Source: Sphingobium sp. 15-1 (lineage in GTDB: Bacteria; Pseudomonadota; Alphaproteobacteria; Sphingomonadales; Sphingomonadaceae). Taken from it: a stretch of DNA of 64,000 nucleotides. The translations under genes were made by a program, and so were the position numbers. Positions within the stretch are counted from its first letter, which is position 1. Each line of letters starts with the position of its first letter. Of this stretch, positions 36,923-47,843 are shown piece by piece. Where the stretch lies: contig NZ_JABXJG010000001.1 of the NCBI RefSeq assembly GCF_013375535.1, positions 186,001-250,000 of the forward strand, given 5' to 3'. Below the pieces are notes generated by a model, which worked only from the letters and a program-made list of their open reading frames with translations, did no database searches and was not told where the DNA came from.

Positions 36923-37117
36923 TCACTGGCGAGTGAAGCGGTAGCGGTCCCGGATGCGGCGGTTGAAATAGCCGCCCTTGGACGTGGCGGCGCGCATGCC
37001 TTCCGCGACGTCCATCGGGACATCATGATAGCGGTAGCGCCGCCCGCTGACGAACTGCACGTCCAGCCGGCGCTGGGCAGCGTCATAATCGAAGCGGGCA
37101 ATGGCGGTCGACGGCAT
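36923..37117 (-). CDS. KTSC-domain small protein
   Basis: 64 residues from the ATG at 37117. The sequence MPSTAIARFDYDAAQRRLDVQF, then YRYHDVPMDVAEGMRAATSKGGYFNRRIR, is the KTSC domain (about 60 residues, often fused to tRNA-synthetase-like or other proteins and of unknown function). The frame is open further upstream to 37453, but that part does not look like protein and overlaps the divergent GNAT gene. The stop lies 23 bases from the end of the convergent glmS, in a stretch with an imperfect direct repeat of CTGGCGAGTGA. Confidence 0.8.
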   Translation of the reverse strand: MPSTAIARFDYDAAQRRLDVQFVSGRRYRYHDVPMDVAEGMRAATSKGGYFNRRIRDRYRFTRQ

Positions 37118-37207
37118 GCGGATGATAATGATCCGCGACGGGGGAGGTTGCGTGTCGGCGGGCGCCAGCCGTTGCTGGCCGAACCGGGCTGCTCTATCCT
37201 CTCGGGA

Positions 37208-37720
37208 ATGATCGAGACGGAAAGACTGCGCCTTCGCCCCTACACGCTCGCTGATTTCGCGCCCTATTGCGCCATGTGGTCGGACATGGACCTGATGCGG
37301 CATATCGGCGGGGGAGCTCCTTCGGCGGAAGACGCCTGGAACCGCATCTTGCGTTATGAGGGGCACTGGTCCCTTCTGGGCTACGGCATTTTCGCGGTGA
37401 TCGAAAAGGCCAGCGGCCGCTATGTCGGAGAGACTGGGCTGGCGGATTTCCATCGGGGCCTTGGCGATGATTTCGACAAGGCGGGGGAAGCGGCCTGGAT
37501 TTTCTCATCCGAGGTACATGGCCGCGGCTATGCGTTCGAGGCTGCCTGCGCCGCGCACGACTGGTATGCGCAGCGCAAGGACGCCGGCCGAACCGTCTGC
37601 CTCATCGATCCCGCCAACGAACCATCGCTCAGGCTTGCGGCCAGGCTTGGCTATGCGCCGTTCAGGGAAGCGGTCTACAAGGGGCGGACCGCCGTCATGC
37701 TCGAAAGATCGCCCGCATAG
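37208..37720 (+). CDS. GNAT-family N-acetyltransferase (RimJ/RimL-like)
   Basis: 170 residues starting IETERLRLRPYTLADF, the standard opening of RimJ/RimL-type acetyltransferases. The acetyl-CoA region is IFSSEVHGRGYAFEAACAAHDW (about 99-120), and NEPSLRLAARLGY is the conserved terminal helix. The acceptor is unknown. It is divergent from the KTSC gene with 90 bases between and convergent with the GNAT-nitrilase gene. Confidence 0.88.
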   Translation: MIETERLRLRPYTLADFAPYCAMWSDMDLMRHIGGGAPSAEDAWNRILRYEGHWSLLGYGIFAVIEKASGRYVGETGLADFHRGLGDDFDKAGEAAWIFSSEVHGRGYAFEAACAAHDWYAQRKDAGRTVCLIDPANEPSLRLAARLGYAPFREAVYKGRTAVMLERSPA

Positions 37721-37742
37721 AGGCGATCGGCAGCGGCGAAGG

Positions 37743-39362
37743 TCAGCCACCGCCCGGCGCATTATGCCCGCCCGCCGGCACCGGCCCGCCGCTCGGCGCA
37801 TGGGCGTGGTCGGGATTGCTGTCCCAGTCGATATGATAGAGGTCGAACCGCCGGTCGCGCAGGTTGCGGACCGTACCCTCCGCCCGCGCCCAGCTCAGGT
37901 CCGCCAGGTTCACGTCGGCCATGGTCAGCGTTTCGACATTCTCCGTCGATTCCGCCGCGATCCCGTCGCGCGCAAAGGGCAGGTCGCAGGGCGTCAGGAT
38001 CGCGCTCTGGGCATATTGGATGTCCATATTGTCGACATTGGGCAGATTGCCGACATTGCCCGACATGACGACATAGCATTGATTCTCGATGGCGCGGGCC
38101 TGCGCGCAATAGCGCACGCGCATATAACCCAGCCGCGAGTCGGTGCAGAAGGGCACGAAAATGATCCGCGCCCCCTGGTCCACCAGCCGCCGCGCCAGTT
38201 CCGGAAATTCGCTGTCATAGCAGATGAGGACGCCGATCGGCCCGCAATCGGTCTGGATCACGTCCAGCGAATCGCCGCCCTTGATATTCCACCAAAAGGC
38301 TTCGTTGGGCGTCGGGTGGATCTTCTCCTGCGTATGCAGCGAGCCATCCCGAAGGGCGACATAGGCGATGTTCTGGATGTCGCCATCCTCGGCCCGCGTC
38401 GGGTGGGAGCCGCCGATGATGTTGATATTATATTCCAGCGCCATCCGCTCCAGTTCTTTGGTCAGGCGCGGGGTGTAGCCGGTCAGCTTGTCGATGGCCT
38501 CGACCGGGGAGAGCTTCTTGGTCTCATAGGAGAGCAACGGCAGGGTGAACAGTTCGGGAAAGACGATGAAGTCGGAACGATAATCCGCCGCCACGTCGAC
38601 GAAATATTCGATGTTGCGGATGAACTCGTCGAAATCCTGCACGGCGCGGGCCTGCAACTGGCAGGTGGCGAGGCGGACGCTCTCCACCCCGCGCGGCACC
38701 CGCATTTCCGGGGCTTCGTCCGGGTCGACATAAGGGTTGCGCCAGACCAGATGGGCGGCGTGGCCGTCGGACTGCTTGTCTTCGGGCAGGTAGTTTTCGA
38801 GGACGCCCAGCGGCTCGAACTGGTTTTTGAGCTGGAAGCTGATCACCTGATCGCGCAGCTTGCCGTGGACGACCTTGTCGAAATAATCCGCCGGGCCATC
38901 GACGCGCCGCTTGGCGCGGGCATAGCCGGGCATGCGTCCGGCGATGACGATGCCGTGCAGGTCCAGCTCCTCGGCCAGTTCCTTGCGTTCGTCATAGAGG
39001 CGCTGGCCGATGCGCAGGCCGCGCAGCTTGGGGTCGACGGCCATTTCATAGCCATAGAGCCATTCGCCCGCCGCGCTGTGCCGGGTGCCGAAGCCGTTTG
39101 CGGTGATCTCCTCCCAGTCATGATGGGAAAAGGCCATGGCCCTGCTGACGCGCATGGTCGCGCAATAGCCCACGACCTTATTGTCGTAGAGCGCGACGAA
39201 GCATCCGGTCGGGAAATTGTTGATCTGGCCGCGCAGGGTGGCGAGCGAATAATTGGGCATGCCCGGATAGACGCGGGCGATCAGCCGCTGGATGCCGCGC
39301 ACGTCGGCAGGAACCGCGGCGCGGACCTCCAGGCGTTTCTTGGCCGTCGTCGTCATCATCAT
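37743..39362 (-). CDS. GNAT acetyltransferase - carbon-nitrogen hydrolase fusion protein
   Basis: 539 residues in two domains. Residues 10-190 are a GNAT domain (MAVDPKLRGLRIGQRLYDER is the acetyl-CoA loop). From about 225 onwards is a nitrilase-superfamily hydrolase with the E-K-C triad visible in FPELF, EKIHPTPNE and ICYDSEFPE. Nitrilase-fold enzymes hydrolyse or condense amide bonds. Fusions of this layout occur across bacteria; the joint substrate is not established. The last 25 residues are Gly/Pro/His-rich. Start ATG codons at 39362, 39359 and 39356 are in tandem. Confidence 0.92.
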   Translation of the reverse strand: MMMTTTAKKRLEVRAAVPADVRGIQRLIARVYPGMPNYSLATLRGQINNFPTGCFVALYDNKVVGYCATMRVSRAMAFSHHDWEEITANGFGTRHSAAGEWLYGYEMAVDPKLRGLRIGQRLYDERKELAEELDLHGIVIAGRMPGYARAKRRVDGPADYFDKVVHGKLRDQVISFQLKNQFEPLGVLENYLPEDKQSDGHAAHLVWRNPYVDPDEAPEMRVPRGVESVRLATCQLQARAVQDFDEFIRNIEYFVDVAADYRSDFIVFPELFTLPLLSYETKKLSPVEAIDKLTGYTPRLTKELERMALEYNINIIGGSHPTRAEDGDIQNIAYVALRDGSLHTQEKIHPTPNEAFWWNIKGGDSLDVIQTDCGPIGVLICYDSEFPELARRLVDQGARIIFVPFCTDSRLGYMRVRYCAQARAIENQCYVVMSGNVGNLPNVDNMDIQYAQSAILTPCDLPFARDGIAAESTENVETLTMADVNLADLSWARAEGTVRNLRDRRFDLYHIDWDSNPDHAHAPSGGPVPAGGHNAPGGG

Positions 39363-39390
39363 GGCTCCCGTCCGATGCTGCCCATGGAAA

Positions 39391-39415
39391 AGGCGACGCC
39401 GATGGGGCGTCGCCT
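39391..39415 (-). terminator. Rho-independent terminator downstream of icd
   Basis: AGGCGACGCC (39391-39400) pairs with GGCGTCGCCT (39406-39415). Read on the minus strand the stem is followed by TTTTCC, so it fits the end of icd, 50 bases beyond the stop. It also precedes the GNAT-nitrilase gene, giving that gene its own promoter. Confidence 0.78.
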
Positions 39416-39464
39416 TGTTCCGTTACCGTATTGAACCGCGCAGGCGCGGATCAGTTCCGTCCCG

Positions 39465-40685
39465 TCAGGCCCACTTGCCCATGGCTTCTTCCAGGTTCAC
39501 GCGGATCGCCTCGAAGAATTGCTCGGTGGTCATCCAGGCCTGTTCCGGACCGATCAGCAGGGCGAGATCCTTGGTCATGGCGCCGTTTTCGACGGTTTCG
39601 ACGCAGACCTTCTCCAGCGTTTCCGCAAACTTGGTGACTTCCGGCGTTTCGTCGAACTTGCCGCGATAGGCCAGGCCCTGGGTCCAGGCGAAGATCGACG
39701 CTATCGGGTTGGTCGACGTCTGCTTGCCCTGCTGGTGCTGGCGATAGTGGCGGGTGACGGTGCCGTGCGCGGCTTCGGCCTCGACGGTCTTGCCATCGGG
39801 CGAGAGCAGCACGGAGGTCATGAGGCCGAGCGAACCGAAGCCCTGCGCCACCGTGTCCGACTGGACGTCGCCGTCATAATTCTTGCAGGCCCAGACGAAC
39901 TTGCCGCTCCACTTGAGGGCGGAGGCGACCATGTCATCGATCAGGCGGTGTTCGTAGACGGCGCCGGCCTTCTTGAACTCGTCGGCAAACTCCTTGTCGA
40001 ACACTTCCTGGAACAGATCCTTGAAGCGGCCGTCATAGGCCTTGAGGATGGTGTTCTTGGTCGACAGATACAGAGGCCAGCCGCGGCCGAGCGCATAGTT
40101 CATGCTGGCGCGGGCGAAATCGCGGATCGAGTCGTCCAGATTGTACATGCCCATGGCGACGCCGGAGCTGGGGAAGTTGAACACGTCCTTCTCGATCTTC
40201 TCGCCATTGGCGCCGTCCCACACCATGCGGAGCTTGCCGGGGCCGGGGACGAGGAAGTCGGTGGCGCGATACTGATCACCGAAGGCGTGGCGGCCGATGA
40301 CGATCGGGTCGGTCCAGCCCGGCACCAGGCGGGGAACGTTGCGGATGACGATGGGTTCGCGGAACACCACGCCGCCCAGGATGTTGCGGATCGTGCCGTT
40401 GGGCGACTTCCACATTTCCTTCAGGCCGAATTCCTCGACGCGGGCTTCGTCGGGGGTGATGGTGGCGCACTTCACGCCGACGCCATGTTCCTTGATCGCG
40501 TTGGCCGAATCGATGGTGATCTGGTCGTTGGTCTCGTCGCGCTTCTCGACGCCCAGGTCGTAATATTTCAGATCGACGTCGAGATAGGGGAGAATGAGGC
40601 GCTCACGGATCCACTGCCAGATGATCCGCGTCATTTCGTCGCCGTCGATCTCCACGACGGGGTTTTTCACCTTGATCTTAGCCAT
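39465..40685 (-). CDS. icd: NADP-dependent isocitrate dehydrogenase (eukaryote-like type)
   Basis: 406 residues from the ATG at 40685. It begins [21 protein letters not shown] and has the monomer length and motifs of the homodimeric type II enzyme also found in mitochondria: [13 protein letters not shown], the metal-binding [22 protein letters not shown], and [12 protein letters not shown] for NADP. It makes 2-oxoglutarate and NADPH. It stands alone with its own terminator; its promoter must lie in the 297-base gap to psd, shared with a palindromic repeat. Confidence 0.97.
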   Translation of the reverse strand: MAKIKVKNPVVEIDGDEMTRIIWQWIRERLILPYLDVDLKYYDLGVEKRDETNDQITIDSANAIKEHGVGVKCATITPDEARVEEFGLKEMWKSPNGTIRNILGGVVFREPIVIRNVPRLVPGWTDPIVIGRHAFGDQYRATDFLVPGPGKLRMVWDGANGEKIEKDVFNFPSSGVAMGMYNLDDSIRDFARASMNYALGRGWPLYLSTKNTILKAYDGRFKDLFQEVFDKEFADEFKKAGAVYEHRLIDDMVASALKWSGKFVWACKNYDGDVQSDTVAQGFGSLGLMTSVLLSPDGKTVEAEAAHGTVTRHYRQHQQGKQTSTNPIASIFAWTQGLAYRGKFDETPEVTKFAETLEKVCVETVENGAMTKDLALLIGPEQAWMTTEQFFEAIRVNLEEAMGKWA

Positions 40686-40810
40686 AGCGCCTATTCGCTT
40701 TCTTCGTTCGGGTGGAATTTGGGACCGCCCTAGGCAAAGCGGCGGCAATGTTCAACTGGGGTGTGCAGGGATTCGACCGGAAATGGGTGGTCTTGCCTGA
40801 TAAGGTACCG

Positions 40811-40832
40811 TGCTCCTGCCCGCGCAGGAGCA
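40811..40832. repeat. Copy of the CTCCTGCC palindromic repeat family
   Basis: TGCTCCTGCCCGCGCAGGAGCA forms an 8-bp stem with a short loop and is preceded by ACCG as in the copy at 54527. It lies in the divergent gap between icd and psd (40686-40982). The remainder of the gap is non-coding as far as I can see and should contain both promoters. Confidence 0.78.
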
Positions 40833-40982
40833 AGGCACGCCCAGGCCGGCCGCTCTCAACCCAATCTGAGTTCCCAGGCCAAATCCCACGCATTTGGATA
40901 TGGCCTTCGCAAAGCAGGATCATTTCCTGGCTCTTTGGGCGGCATCGGACGTTGTCACTCCAAACGACTGTGCCTAAAGACG

Positions 40983-41723
40983 ATGCCCATGGAAAATGAC
41001 GAACTGACCGTCGCGCTCGGCGGCAATGTGAAATGGCGATTTCCCTCCGTGCATCCGGAGGGGATCAAATTCGGCCTGATCGCGGCGGCCATCACCGCGC
41101 TGCTGTTCCTGGTCGGTTGGGAGATTCTCGGCTGGCTGATGGTGATGGTGACCATCTGGGTGCTGGCCTTCTTCCGCGATCCGGTGCGCGCCGTGCCGCA
41201 GGACGAGCGCGCCATCGTCGCGCCCGCCGACGGGCTGGTGACGCTGATCCAACGGGTGCCGCCGCCGCGTGAAATGGCGGGGGCCGATGGGTTGGGCGAT
41301 CAGCCGATGATCCGCGTATCGATCTTCATGAGCGTGTTCGATGTCCACATCAACCGCACCCCCATCGGCGGCACGGTAAAGTCGGTCGTCTATATCTCAG
41401 GCAAGTTCCTGAATGCCGATCTCGACAAGGCGAGCGAGGATAATGAGCGCCAGCATATATTGGTCGAGCGGCATGACGGGGTGCGCATCGGTTTCACCCA
41501 GATTGCGGGCCTTGTGGCGCGGCGGATCGTGCCCTTCGTGAAACCGGGCGACATGGTGGCCGCCGGACAGCGCATCGGCCTGATCCGCTTCGGCAGCCGG
41601 GTCGACGTCTATCTGCCCGCGGGCACCGCGCCGCGGGTGGTGCTGGGTCAGCGCACCGTGGCGGGCGAGACGATCCTCGGCCAGATCGGTGACATGCGCG
41701 TGATTTCGGGGATTCAGCAATAA
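40983..41723 (+). CDS. psd: Phosphatidylserine decarboxylase proenzyme
   Basis: 246 residues of the short, single-helix class. The membrane region is [32 protein letters not shown], then [24 protein letters not shown] (catalytic His) and the self-cleavage site RFGSRVD near the C-terminus, where the Ser becomes the pyruvoyl group. It makes phosphatidylethanolamine. A second ATG six bases on (40989) is possible. It overlaps pssA by one base (TAATG), so the two steps of PE synthesis are translated together. Confidence 0.95.
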   Translation: MPMENDELTVALGGNVKWRFPSVHPEGIKFGLIAAAITALLFLVGWEILGWLMVMVTIWVLAFFRDPVRAVPQDERAIVAPADGLVTLIQRVPPPREMAGADGLGDQPMIRVSIFMSVFDVHINRTPIGGTVKSVVYISGKFLNADLDKASEDNERQHILVERHDGVRIGFTQIAGLVARRIVPFVKPGDMVAAGQRIGLIRFGSRVDVYLPAGTAPRVVLGQRTVAGETILGQIGDMRVISGIQQ

Positions 41724-42499
41724 TGCGGCAGCGGCGCGCCATCCCACGCGGCCTGCGCCGGGGGATCACCCTGCGGATGGTGGCGCCCAACGCCGTGACG
41801 GCGATGGCGCTATGCTTCGGTCTGACTGGCGTACGCTACGGCATATCGGGCGAATGGGAGAGGGCGGTGCTCTCCATCCTGATCGCCGGGGTGCTGGACG
41901 GACTGGACGGACGGATCGCCCGTCTGCTGCGCGGGGAAAGCCGCTTCGGCGCGGAACTGGATTCCCTGTCGGACTCCATCGCTTTCGGCGTGGCGCCCGC
42001 CTTGGTGCTTTACCTCTGGTCGCTGAACGCCATGCCGAAATTCGGCTGGATATTCGCGCTGGCCCACGCGCTGTCCTGCGCGCTGCGGCTGGCGCGGTTC
42101 AACGCCAATATCGATGCCGATGTGCAGCCGCATAAATCGGCCGGTTTCCTGACCGGCGTTCCGGCGCCTGCGGGAGCGGGGCTGGCCTTCGTGCCGCTCT
42201 ATCTCTGGCTGGTGACGGGCGAGCCGCTGTTTCGTGAATGGTATGTGGTGGCGCCCTGGACCGCCTTCACCGCTTTCCTGATGATCTCCAACATCGCGAC
42301 CTATAGCTGGTCGGCGCTCCGCCTGCGCAAGCGGATCAGGCTGGAGGCGATCGCGCTTGCGGGGCTGTTGGCCGCGCTGCTGATCACCGATCCCTGGCTG
42401 ACTTTGCTGGCCCTGTGCGCCTTCTACCTCGCCCTCATCCCGTTCGGCGTGATGTCCTATGCCAAGGTGCGCCGTCAGCGGGTGGACGAGGGGGCCTGA
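41723..42499 (+). CDS. pssA: CDP-diacylglycerol-serine O-phosphatidyltransferase
   Basis: 258 residues, a membrane CDP-alcohol phosphatidyltransferase. The catalytic motif DGLDGRIARLLRGESRFGAELDSLSD (about 55-80) has all conserved aspartates, followed by about six helices. It converts CDP-diacylglycerol and serine to phosphatidylserine, which Psd decarboxylates. Its basic N-terminus (RQRRAIPRGLRRGITLR) is typical. CdsA, making the CDP-diacylglycerol, is encoded at 47064. Confidence 0.95.
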   Translation: MRQRRAIPRGLRRGITLRMVAPNAVTAMALCFGLTGVRYGISGEWERAVLSILIAGVLDGLDGRIARLLRGESRFGAELDSLSDSIAFGVAPALVLYLWSLNAMPKFGWIFALAHALSCALRLARFNANIDADVQPHKSAGFLTGVPAPAGAGLAFVPLYLWLVTGEPLFREWYVVAPWTAFTAFLMISNIATYSWSALRLRKRIRLEAIALAGLLAALLITDPWLTLLALCAFYLALIPFGVMSYAKVRRQRVDEGA

Positions 42500-42502
42500 T
42501 CC

Positions 42503-42730
42503 TCAGGCCGCAAAGGCGGCCGGGATGAAGGCGGGAATGGCCTGCCGCGTCGACGGGCGGGCGCGGCGGCGGCTGATCCGCAGGCGATAGACCGGCGCGT
42601 CCTGCGGGATTGGTTCGAACGTCAGCGCCGCGACCATCTTGTCATGATAAGCCAGGAACATGCCGACGATGGTGCCTGCGGCCAGCAGGAACGATCCGAT
42701 GAAAACACATGCTGCGACCAGTGCGAACAT
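42503..42730 (-). CDS. Hypothetical single-helix membrane protein
   Basis: 75 residues if started at the ATG at 42730 (an upstream in-frame ATG at 42796 exists). One N-terminal hydrophobic helix ([27 protein letters not shown]), then a basic cytoplasmic or periplasmic tail with [15 protein letters not shown] and an Ala-rich end. I do not recognise a family. It is convergent with pssA (4 bases apart) and divergent from rpsB. The start codon is uncertain since no good ribosome site is visible. Confidence 0.55.
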   Translation of the reverse strand: MFALVAACVFIGSFLLAAGTIVGMFLAYHDKMVAALTFEPIPQDAPVYRLRISRRRARPSTRQAIPAFIPAAFAA

Positions 42731-42977
42731 AAGCAGATCACTTTCTGTCTTGCCATTTTCACGGCTTGGTTCACTATACCGGCGCAAACCGCGCAAATCC
42801 GCTGTTTGTTCCCGATGTTCTTCTTATGTTCCATCCGGAATGGAGAGTCAACCCCCTTGCATATGCTTTCCTGCGCGGCTAAAGGCGCGCCCATTCCACA
42901 TGGGAATCGACATATCCGGTGCTGTGCGTGACGCCCAGTTCCTGATTCCCAGAGGTGTAACCGGAAGGAGAAATATT

Positions 42978-43736
42978 ATGGCGGCACCTGTCGTCACCAT
43001 GCACCAATTGATCGAGGCTGGCGCCCATTTCGGCCACCAGACCCACCGCTGGAACCCGCGCATGAAGCCGTATATCTTCGGTGAGCGCAACGGCATCCAC
43101 ATCCTCGACCTGTCGCAGACCGTGCCCCTGTTCGGCCGCGCCCTGGACTTCGTTTCCGCGACCGTCGCCGCCGGCGGCAAGGTGCTGTTCGTCGGCACCA
43201 AGCGCCAGGCGCAGGATCCGATCGCTGAAGCCGCCCGCAAGTCGGGCCAGCATTTCGTCAACCACCGCTGGCTGGGCGGCATGCTCACCAACTGGAAGAC
43301 CATCTCCGGCTCGATCAAGCGTCTGAAGACCCTGGAAGAGAAGCTGTCGGGCGACACCCACGGCTTCACCAAGAAGGAAGTCCTTCAGATGACCCGCGAG
43401 CGCGAGAAGCTCGAACTGTCGCTGGGCGGCATCCGCGACATGAACGGCATCCCCGATGTCATGTTCGTGATCGACGCCAACAAGGAAGAGCTGGCGATCA
43501 AGGAAGCCAACACGCTGGGCATCCCGGTCGTCGCGATCCTCGATTCGAACGTCTCGCCCGACGGCATCGCTTTCCCGGTTCCGGCGAATGACGACGCCAG
43601 CCGTGCGATCCGCCTCTATTGCGACGCCATCGCCGCCGCCGCCACCAAGGGCAACCGTGGTGCGCAGCAGGCTTCGGGCGTTGACCTGGGCGCTCTGGAC
43701 GAGCCCGAGGCCGAAGAGGTCGTCGCTCAGGCCTGA
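42978..43736 (+). CDS. rpsB: 30S ribosomal protein S2
   Basis: 252 residues. The ATG follows GGAAGGAGAAATATT. It starts [25 protein letters not shown] and contains [14 protein letters not shown], the S2 hallmarks. The acidic C-terminal tail ([10 protein letters not shown]) is usual in this group. First gene of the conserved rpsB-tsf-pyrH-frr segment; the 247-base upstream gap should contain the promoter and may have a leader that senses S2. Confidence 0.98.
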   Translation: MAAPVVTMHQLIEAGAHFGHQTHRWNPRMKPYIFGERNGIHILDLSQTVPLFGRALDFVSATVAAGGKVLFVGTKRQAQDPIAEAARKSGQHFVNHRWLGGMLTNWKTISGSIKRLKTLEEKLSGDTHGFTKKEVLQMTREREKLELSLGGIRDMNGIPDVMFVIDANKEELAIKEANTLGIPVVAILDSNVSPDGIAFPVPANDDASRAIRLYCDAIAAAATKGNRGAQQASGVDLGALDEPEAEEVVAQA

Positions 43737-43765
43737 TAGCGGTCTTCGAACTGCAAGATTGACAG

Positions 43766-43798
43766 GCTAGGGCGCGCTCCGATGGATCGCGCCCTAGC
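43766..43798 (+). terminator. Hairpin between rpsB and tsf (attenuator)
   Basis: GCTAGGGCGCG (43766-43776) and CGCGCCCTAGC (43788-43798) pair perfectly over 11 bp with an 11-base loop; GCTTATT follows, a weak T run. Its position suggests partial termination that sets the S2 to EF-Ts ratio, as in other bacteria. Confidence 0.7.
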
Positions 43799-43836
43799 GC
43801 TTATTGGAAACACCCGAAACATTTAGGAGCCGAAAC

Positions 43837-44763
43837 ATGGCCGAAATTACCGCTGCCGCCGTCAAGGAACTGCGCGACCGTTCGGGCGCGGGCATGATGG
43901 ACTGCAAGAAGGCGCTCACCGAAGCCAATGGCGACATCGAAGCGGCGACCGACTGGCTGCGCGCCAAGGGTCTGGCCGCCGCGCAGAAGAAGTCGAGCCG
44001 CACCGCCGCTGAAGGTCTGGTCGGCGTTGCCGTCGCCGGCACCAAGGGCGTCGCCGTCGAAGTGAACAGCGAAACCGACTTCGTCGCCAAGAACGACCAG
44101 TTCCAGGATTTCGTCCGCACGGTTTCGACCATCGCGCTGGAAACTGGCGCTGCCGACGCCGAGGCGCTGTCGAGCGCGGCCTATCCTTCGGGCGGCACCG
44201 TCTCGGAAAAGCTGGTCGCGAACATCGCCACCATCGGTGAAAACCAGACCCTGCGCCGCATCGGCCAGGTCGAAGTGAGCCAGGGCGTGGTCGTGCCCTA
44301 TGTCCACAATGCGGCTGCTCCGGGTCTGGGCAAGATCGGCGTTCTGGTCGCGCTGGAAGGCGATGCGTCGGCTGACGTTCTGGAGCCGCTGGGCAAGCAG
44401 ATTGCGATGCACATCGCCGCTGCCTTCCCGCTGGCGCTGTCGGCCGCCGACATCGATCCGGCCCTGCTGGAGCGTGAGCGCGCCATCGCCGCTGAGAAGG
44501 CTGCCGAATCGGGCAAGCCCGCTGAGATCGTCGCCAAGATGGTCGACGGCGCAGTCGCGAAATACGCCAAGGAAAACGCGCTTCTGTCGCAGCTCTTCGT
44601 GATGGACAACAAGACCCCGGTCGCTGATGTCGTCGCCAAGGCGGCGAAGGAAGCCGGCGCGTCGATCACGCTGAAAAACTATGTCCGCTTCCAGCTCGGT
44701 GAAGGCATCGAGAAGGAAACGAGCGACTTCGCGGCGGAAGTCGCAGCGGCCGCCGGCGTCTGA
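43837..44763 (+). CDS. tsf: Translation elongation factor Ts
   Basis: 308 residues. The N-terminal UBA-like domain has [19 protein letters not shown], and the core starts [15 protein letters not shown], the TDFV motif that contacts EF-Tu. EF-Ts recycles EF-Tu-GDP. ATTTAGGAGCC precedes the ATG. It follows rpsB after the hairpin at 43766. Confidence 0.98.
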   Translation: MAEITAAAVKELRDRSGAGMMDCKKALTEANGDIEAATDWLRAKGLAAAQKKSSRTAAEGLVGVAVAGTKGVAVEVNSETDFVAKNDQFQDFVRTVSTIALETGAADAEALSSAAYPSGGTVSEKLVANIATIGENQTLRRIGQVEVSQGVVVPYVHNAAAPGLGKIGVLVALEGDASADVLEPLGKQIAMHIAAAFPLALSAADIDPALLERERAIAAEKAAESGKPAEIVAKMVDGAVAKYAKENALLSQLFVMDNKTPVADVVAKAAKEAGASITLKNYVRFQLGEGIEKETSDFAAEVAAAAGV

Positions 44764-44867
44764 TCCGATAGATCGTTCGCTTCGGACGATGTCGGGAGGC
44801 TGAGGCTTCTCGACATCGCCCGCACGAACGCTAAGGAAGTTCGGGACTTAAAACCCCGCTTCACAAT

Positions 44868-44902
44868 ATGGCGCGCGCTGCTTAAGGTGCGCGCCATTTC
44901 CT
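44868..44902 (+). terminator. Terminator after tsf
   Basis: ATGGCGCGC (44868-44876) pairs with GCGCGCCAT (44889-44897), followed by TTCCTT. An additional weaker stem with GATGTCG/CGACATC lies at 44788-44815. These separate tsf from the pyrH group. Confidence 0.65.
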
Positions 44903-44945
44903 TGCCCGGTTAAATGGGCCCGTTCATAAAGGAATATTGCCCGGC

Positions 44946-45671
44946 ATGACCCGACCTGCCTTCAAGCGCATCTTGTTGAAACTCTCGGGCGAAGTGCTGA
45001 TGGGGCAGGGGCAGTTCGGCATCGAGCCGGAGACCGTCAACCGGGTCGCGGGCGAAATCGCGGCGGCCAAGGATGCCGGTTTCGAGCTGTGCGTCGTCGT
45101 CGGCGGGGGCAATATCTTCCGGGGTCTGGCGGGGGCGGCCAAGGGCTTCGACCGGACGAGCGCCGATTATATGGGCATGCTGGCCACCGTGATGAACGCG
45201 CTGGCGGTGCAGAATGCGCTGGAAAAGCTGGGTTATGATACCCGCGTCCAGTCGGCCATTCCCATGGCATCCGTCTGCGAGCCCTATATCCGGCGCAAGG
45301 CGGTGCGGCACATGGAAAAGGGCCGGATCGTCATCTTCGCGGCGGGCACGGGCAGCCCCTTCTTCACCACCGACACCACGGCGGCTTTGCGCGCGGCGGA
45401 AATGAATTGCGACGCGCTGTTCAAGGGCACCAGCGTCGATGGCGTCTACAATGCCGATCCCAAGAAGGTGGCGGGTGCCGTCCGCTATGAGCAAATCGGC
45501 TTCGATCAGGTGCTGAACGACAATCTGAAGGTCATGGACGCGAGCGCCATTGCCCTTTGCCGCGAAAACAATATCCCCATCGTCGTGTTCAACATCCGCG
45601 AAACCGGCAATCTGGCCAAGGTGCTGGCCGGTGACGGTGTGGCGACGATCGTGCAAAATCAGGAGCGCTGA
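44946..45671 (+). CDS. pyrH: Uridylate kinase
   Basis: 241 residues from the ATG at 44946: [15 protein letters not shown] at the N-terminus, [11 protein letters not shown] for phosphate binding and [17 protein letters not shown] mid-protein. It phosphorylates UMP to UDP. AAAGGAAT lies 13 bases before this ATG and only five before an in-frame TTG at 44937, so TTG (three extra residues) may be the real start. Confidence 0.96.
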   Translation: MTRPAFKRILLKLSGEVLMGQGQFGIEPETVNRVAGEIAAAKDAGFELCVVVGGGNIFRGLAGAAKGFDRTSADYMGMLATVMNALAVQNALEKLGYDTRVQSAIPMASVCEPYIRRKAVRHMEKGRIVIFAAGTGSPFFTTDTTAALRAAEMNCDALFKGTSVDGVYNADPKKVAGAVRYEQIGFDQVLNDNLKVMDASAIALCRENNIPIVVFNIRETGNLAKVLAGDGVATIVQNQER

Positions 45672-45677
45672 AATACA

Positions 45678-46235
45678 ATGGCTCAATATGACAAGGCCGA
45701 CCTTGAACGCCGCATGCACGGCGCCGTCGAATCGCTGAAGGGCGATCTGGCGGGTCTGCGTACCGGCCGCGCCAATATCCAGCTGCTCGATCCGGTGACG
45801 GTCGAGGTCTATGGCGCGCATATGCCGCTCAACCAGGTGGCGACCGTTTCCGCGCCCGAACCGCGCATGCTGTCGGTCCAGGTGTGGGACAAGACCAATG
45901 TCGGTCCCTGCGACAAGGCGATCCGATCGGCGGGCCTGGGCCTGAACCCGATCGTCGATGGCCAGACGCTGCGCCTGCCGATCCCCGACTTGACCGAAGA
46001 GCGCCGCAAGGAACTGGCCAAGCTCGCCAGCAAATATGCGGAGGGCGCCCGCATCGCCGTGCGCAACGTCCGTCGCGACGGCATGGACAGCCTGAAGACC
46101 GACGAGAAGAGGGGCGAAATCAGCGAGGACGAGCGCAAGCGCCTGGAAACCGAAGTTCAGAAGCTGACCGACAGCACCATCGCAGACATCGACGCGGTGA
46201 CGGCGGCGAAGGAGAAGGAAATTCTCGGCCAGTGA
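45678..46235 (+). CDS. frr: Ribosome recycling factor
   Basis: 185 residues: [22 protein letters not shown] near the start and [15 protein letters not shown] [19 protein letters not shown] in the middle are the RRF signature. It splits post-termination ribosomes with EF-G. Six bases after pyrH, clearly the same transcript. Confidence 0.98.
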   Translation: MAQYDKADLERRMHGAVESLKGDLAGLRTGRANIQLLDPVTVEVYGAHMPLNQVATVSAPEPRMLSVQVWDKTNVGPCDKAIRSAGLGLNPIVDGQTLRLPIPDLTEERRKELAKLASKYAEGARIAVRNVRRDGMDSLKTDEKRGEISEDERKRLETEVQKLTDSTIADIDAVTAAKEKEILGQ

Positions 46236-46278
46236 GCCGCGACCTTCCATCCTTCCCCATGGCGCGATCGATCCTCTG

Positions 46279-47058
<780 letters not shown>

Positions 47059-47063
47059 CGCGC

Positions 47064-47843
47064 ATGTCGAGCGAGCTTCGTACCCGCGCAATCGTCGGCG
47101 TCCTCCTTATAGCGCTGGCTTTGGGCGCGCTGTTTGCGGGCGGTTTCTTCTTCTGGATGCTGTTGTCCGTGGCGGGCGTGCTGATGCAGGGGGAGTGGGG
47201 CGATCTGACCGGCGCCTCGCCAGAGAATCGCAAGCTGGGGATGTACGCCGTGTCGGTGCCGCTGGCGATCCTCTGTCCGCTGGCGGCTGGCGTGTCCTGG
47301 CTGGCCTTCGCGTTGACGGCGGCGGCCTTCTTCTTCGTCGCGCTGGTGGGCCGGTCGTTGAAGCTGGCGCTGGGCGTGCCCTATATCGTCGTGCCGGTGA
47401 TGGCTTTGCTGTACCTTCGTGCTCAGGGCGCACCAAATCCCTCAGGCCTGCTGCTGACCCTCTGGGCGCTCGCGCTGGTCTGGGCGACCGACATCGGCGC
47501 CTATTTCGCGGGCCGTGCGATCGGTGGGCCAAAGCTCGCGCCCCGGATCAGCCCGTCCAAGACCTGGGCGGGCCTGGGCGGTGGCGTGTTGGCAGCGCTG
47601 CTGATCGGGTTCCTGCTCCACCGTTTCGCCGGGTTGCCGGTGCAGCTTGCGGCGGCCAGCGGCCTGCTGGCGGTGGCTGCGCAACTGGGCGACCTGCTGG
47701 AAAGCTGGATGAAACGGCGCGCGGGGGTGAAGGATAGCGGCACGCTGCTGCCCGGCCATGGCGGAGTGATGGACCGGCTGGACGGCGTGGTCGCGGCGGC
47801 GCCCCTCGCGGCGGCCTGCTATATGTTTCTGGTGTTCCCCTGA
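47064..47843 (+). CDS. cdsA: Phosphatidate cytidylyltransferase
   Basis: 259 residues, seven or eight membrane helices. The C-terminal signature is SPSKTWAGLGGGVLA...GDLLESWMKRRAGVKDSGTLLPGHGGVMDRLD, which places it in the CDP-diglyceride synthase family. It makes CDP-diacylglycerol for all phospholipids. Start ATG at 47064, six bases after the uppS stop; it overlaps dxr at TGATG. Confidence 0.96.
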   Translation: MSSELRTRAIVGVLLIALALGALFAGGFFFWMLLSVAGVLMQGEWGDLTGASPENRKLGMYAVSVPLAILCPLAAGVSWLAFALTAAAFFFVALVGRSLKLALGVPYIVVPVMALLYLRAQGAPNPSGLLLTLWALALVWATDIGAYFAGRAIGGPKLAPRISPSKTWAGLGGGVLAALLIGFLLHRFAGLPVQLAAASGLLAVAAQLGDLLESWMKRRAGVKDSGTLLPGHGGVMDRLDGVVAAAPLAAACYMFLVFP

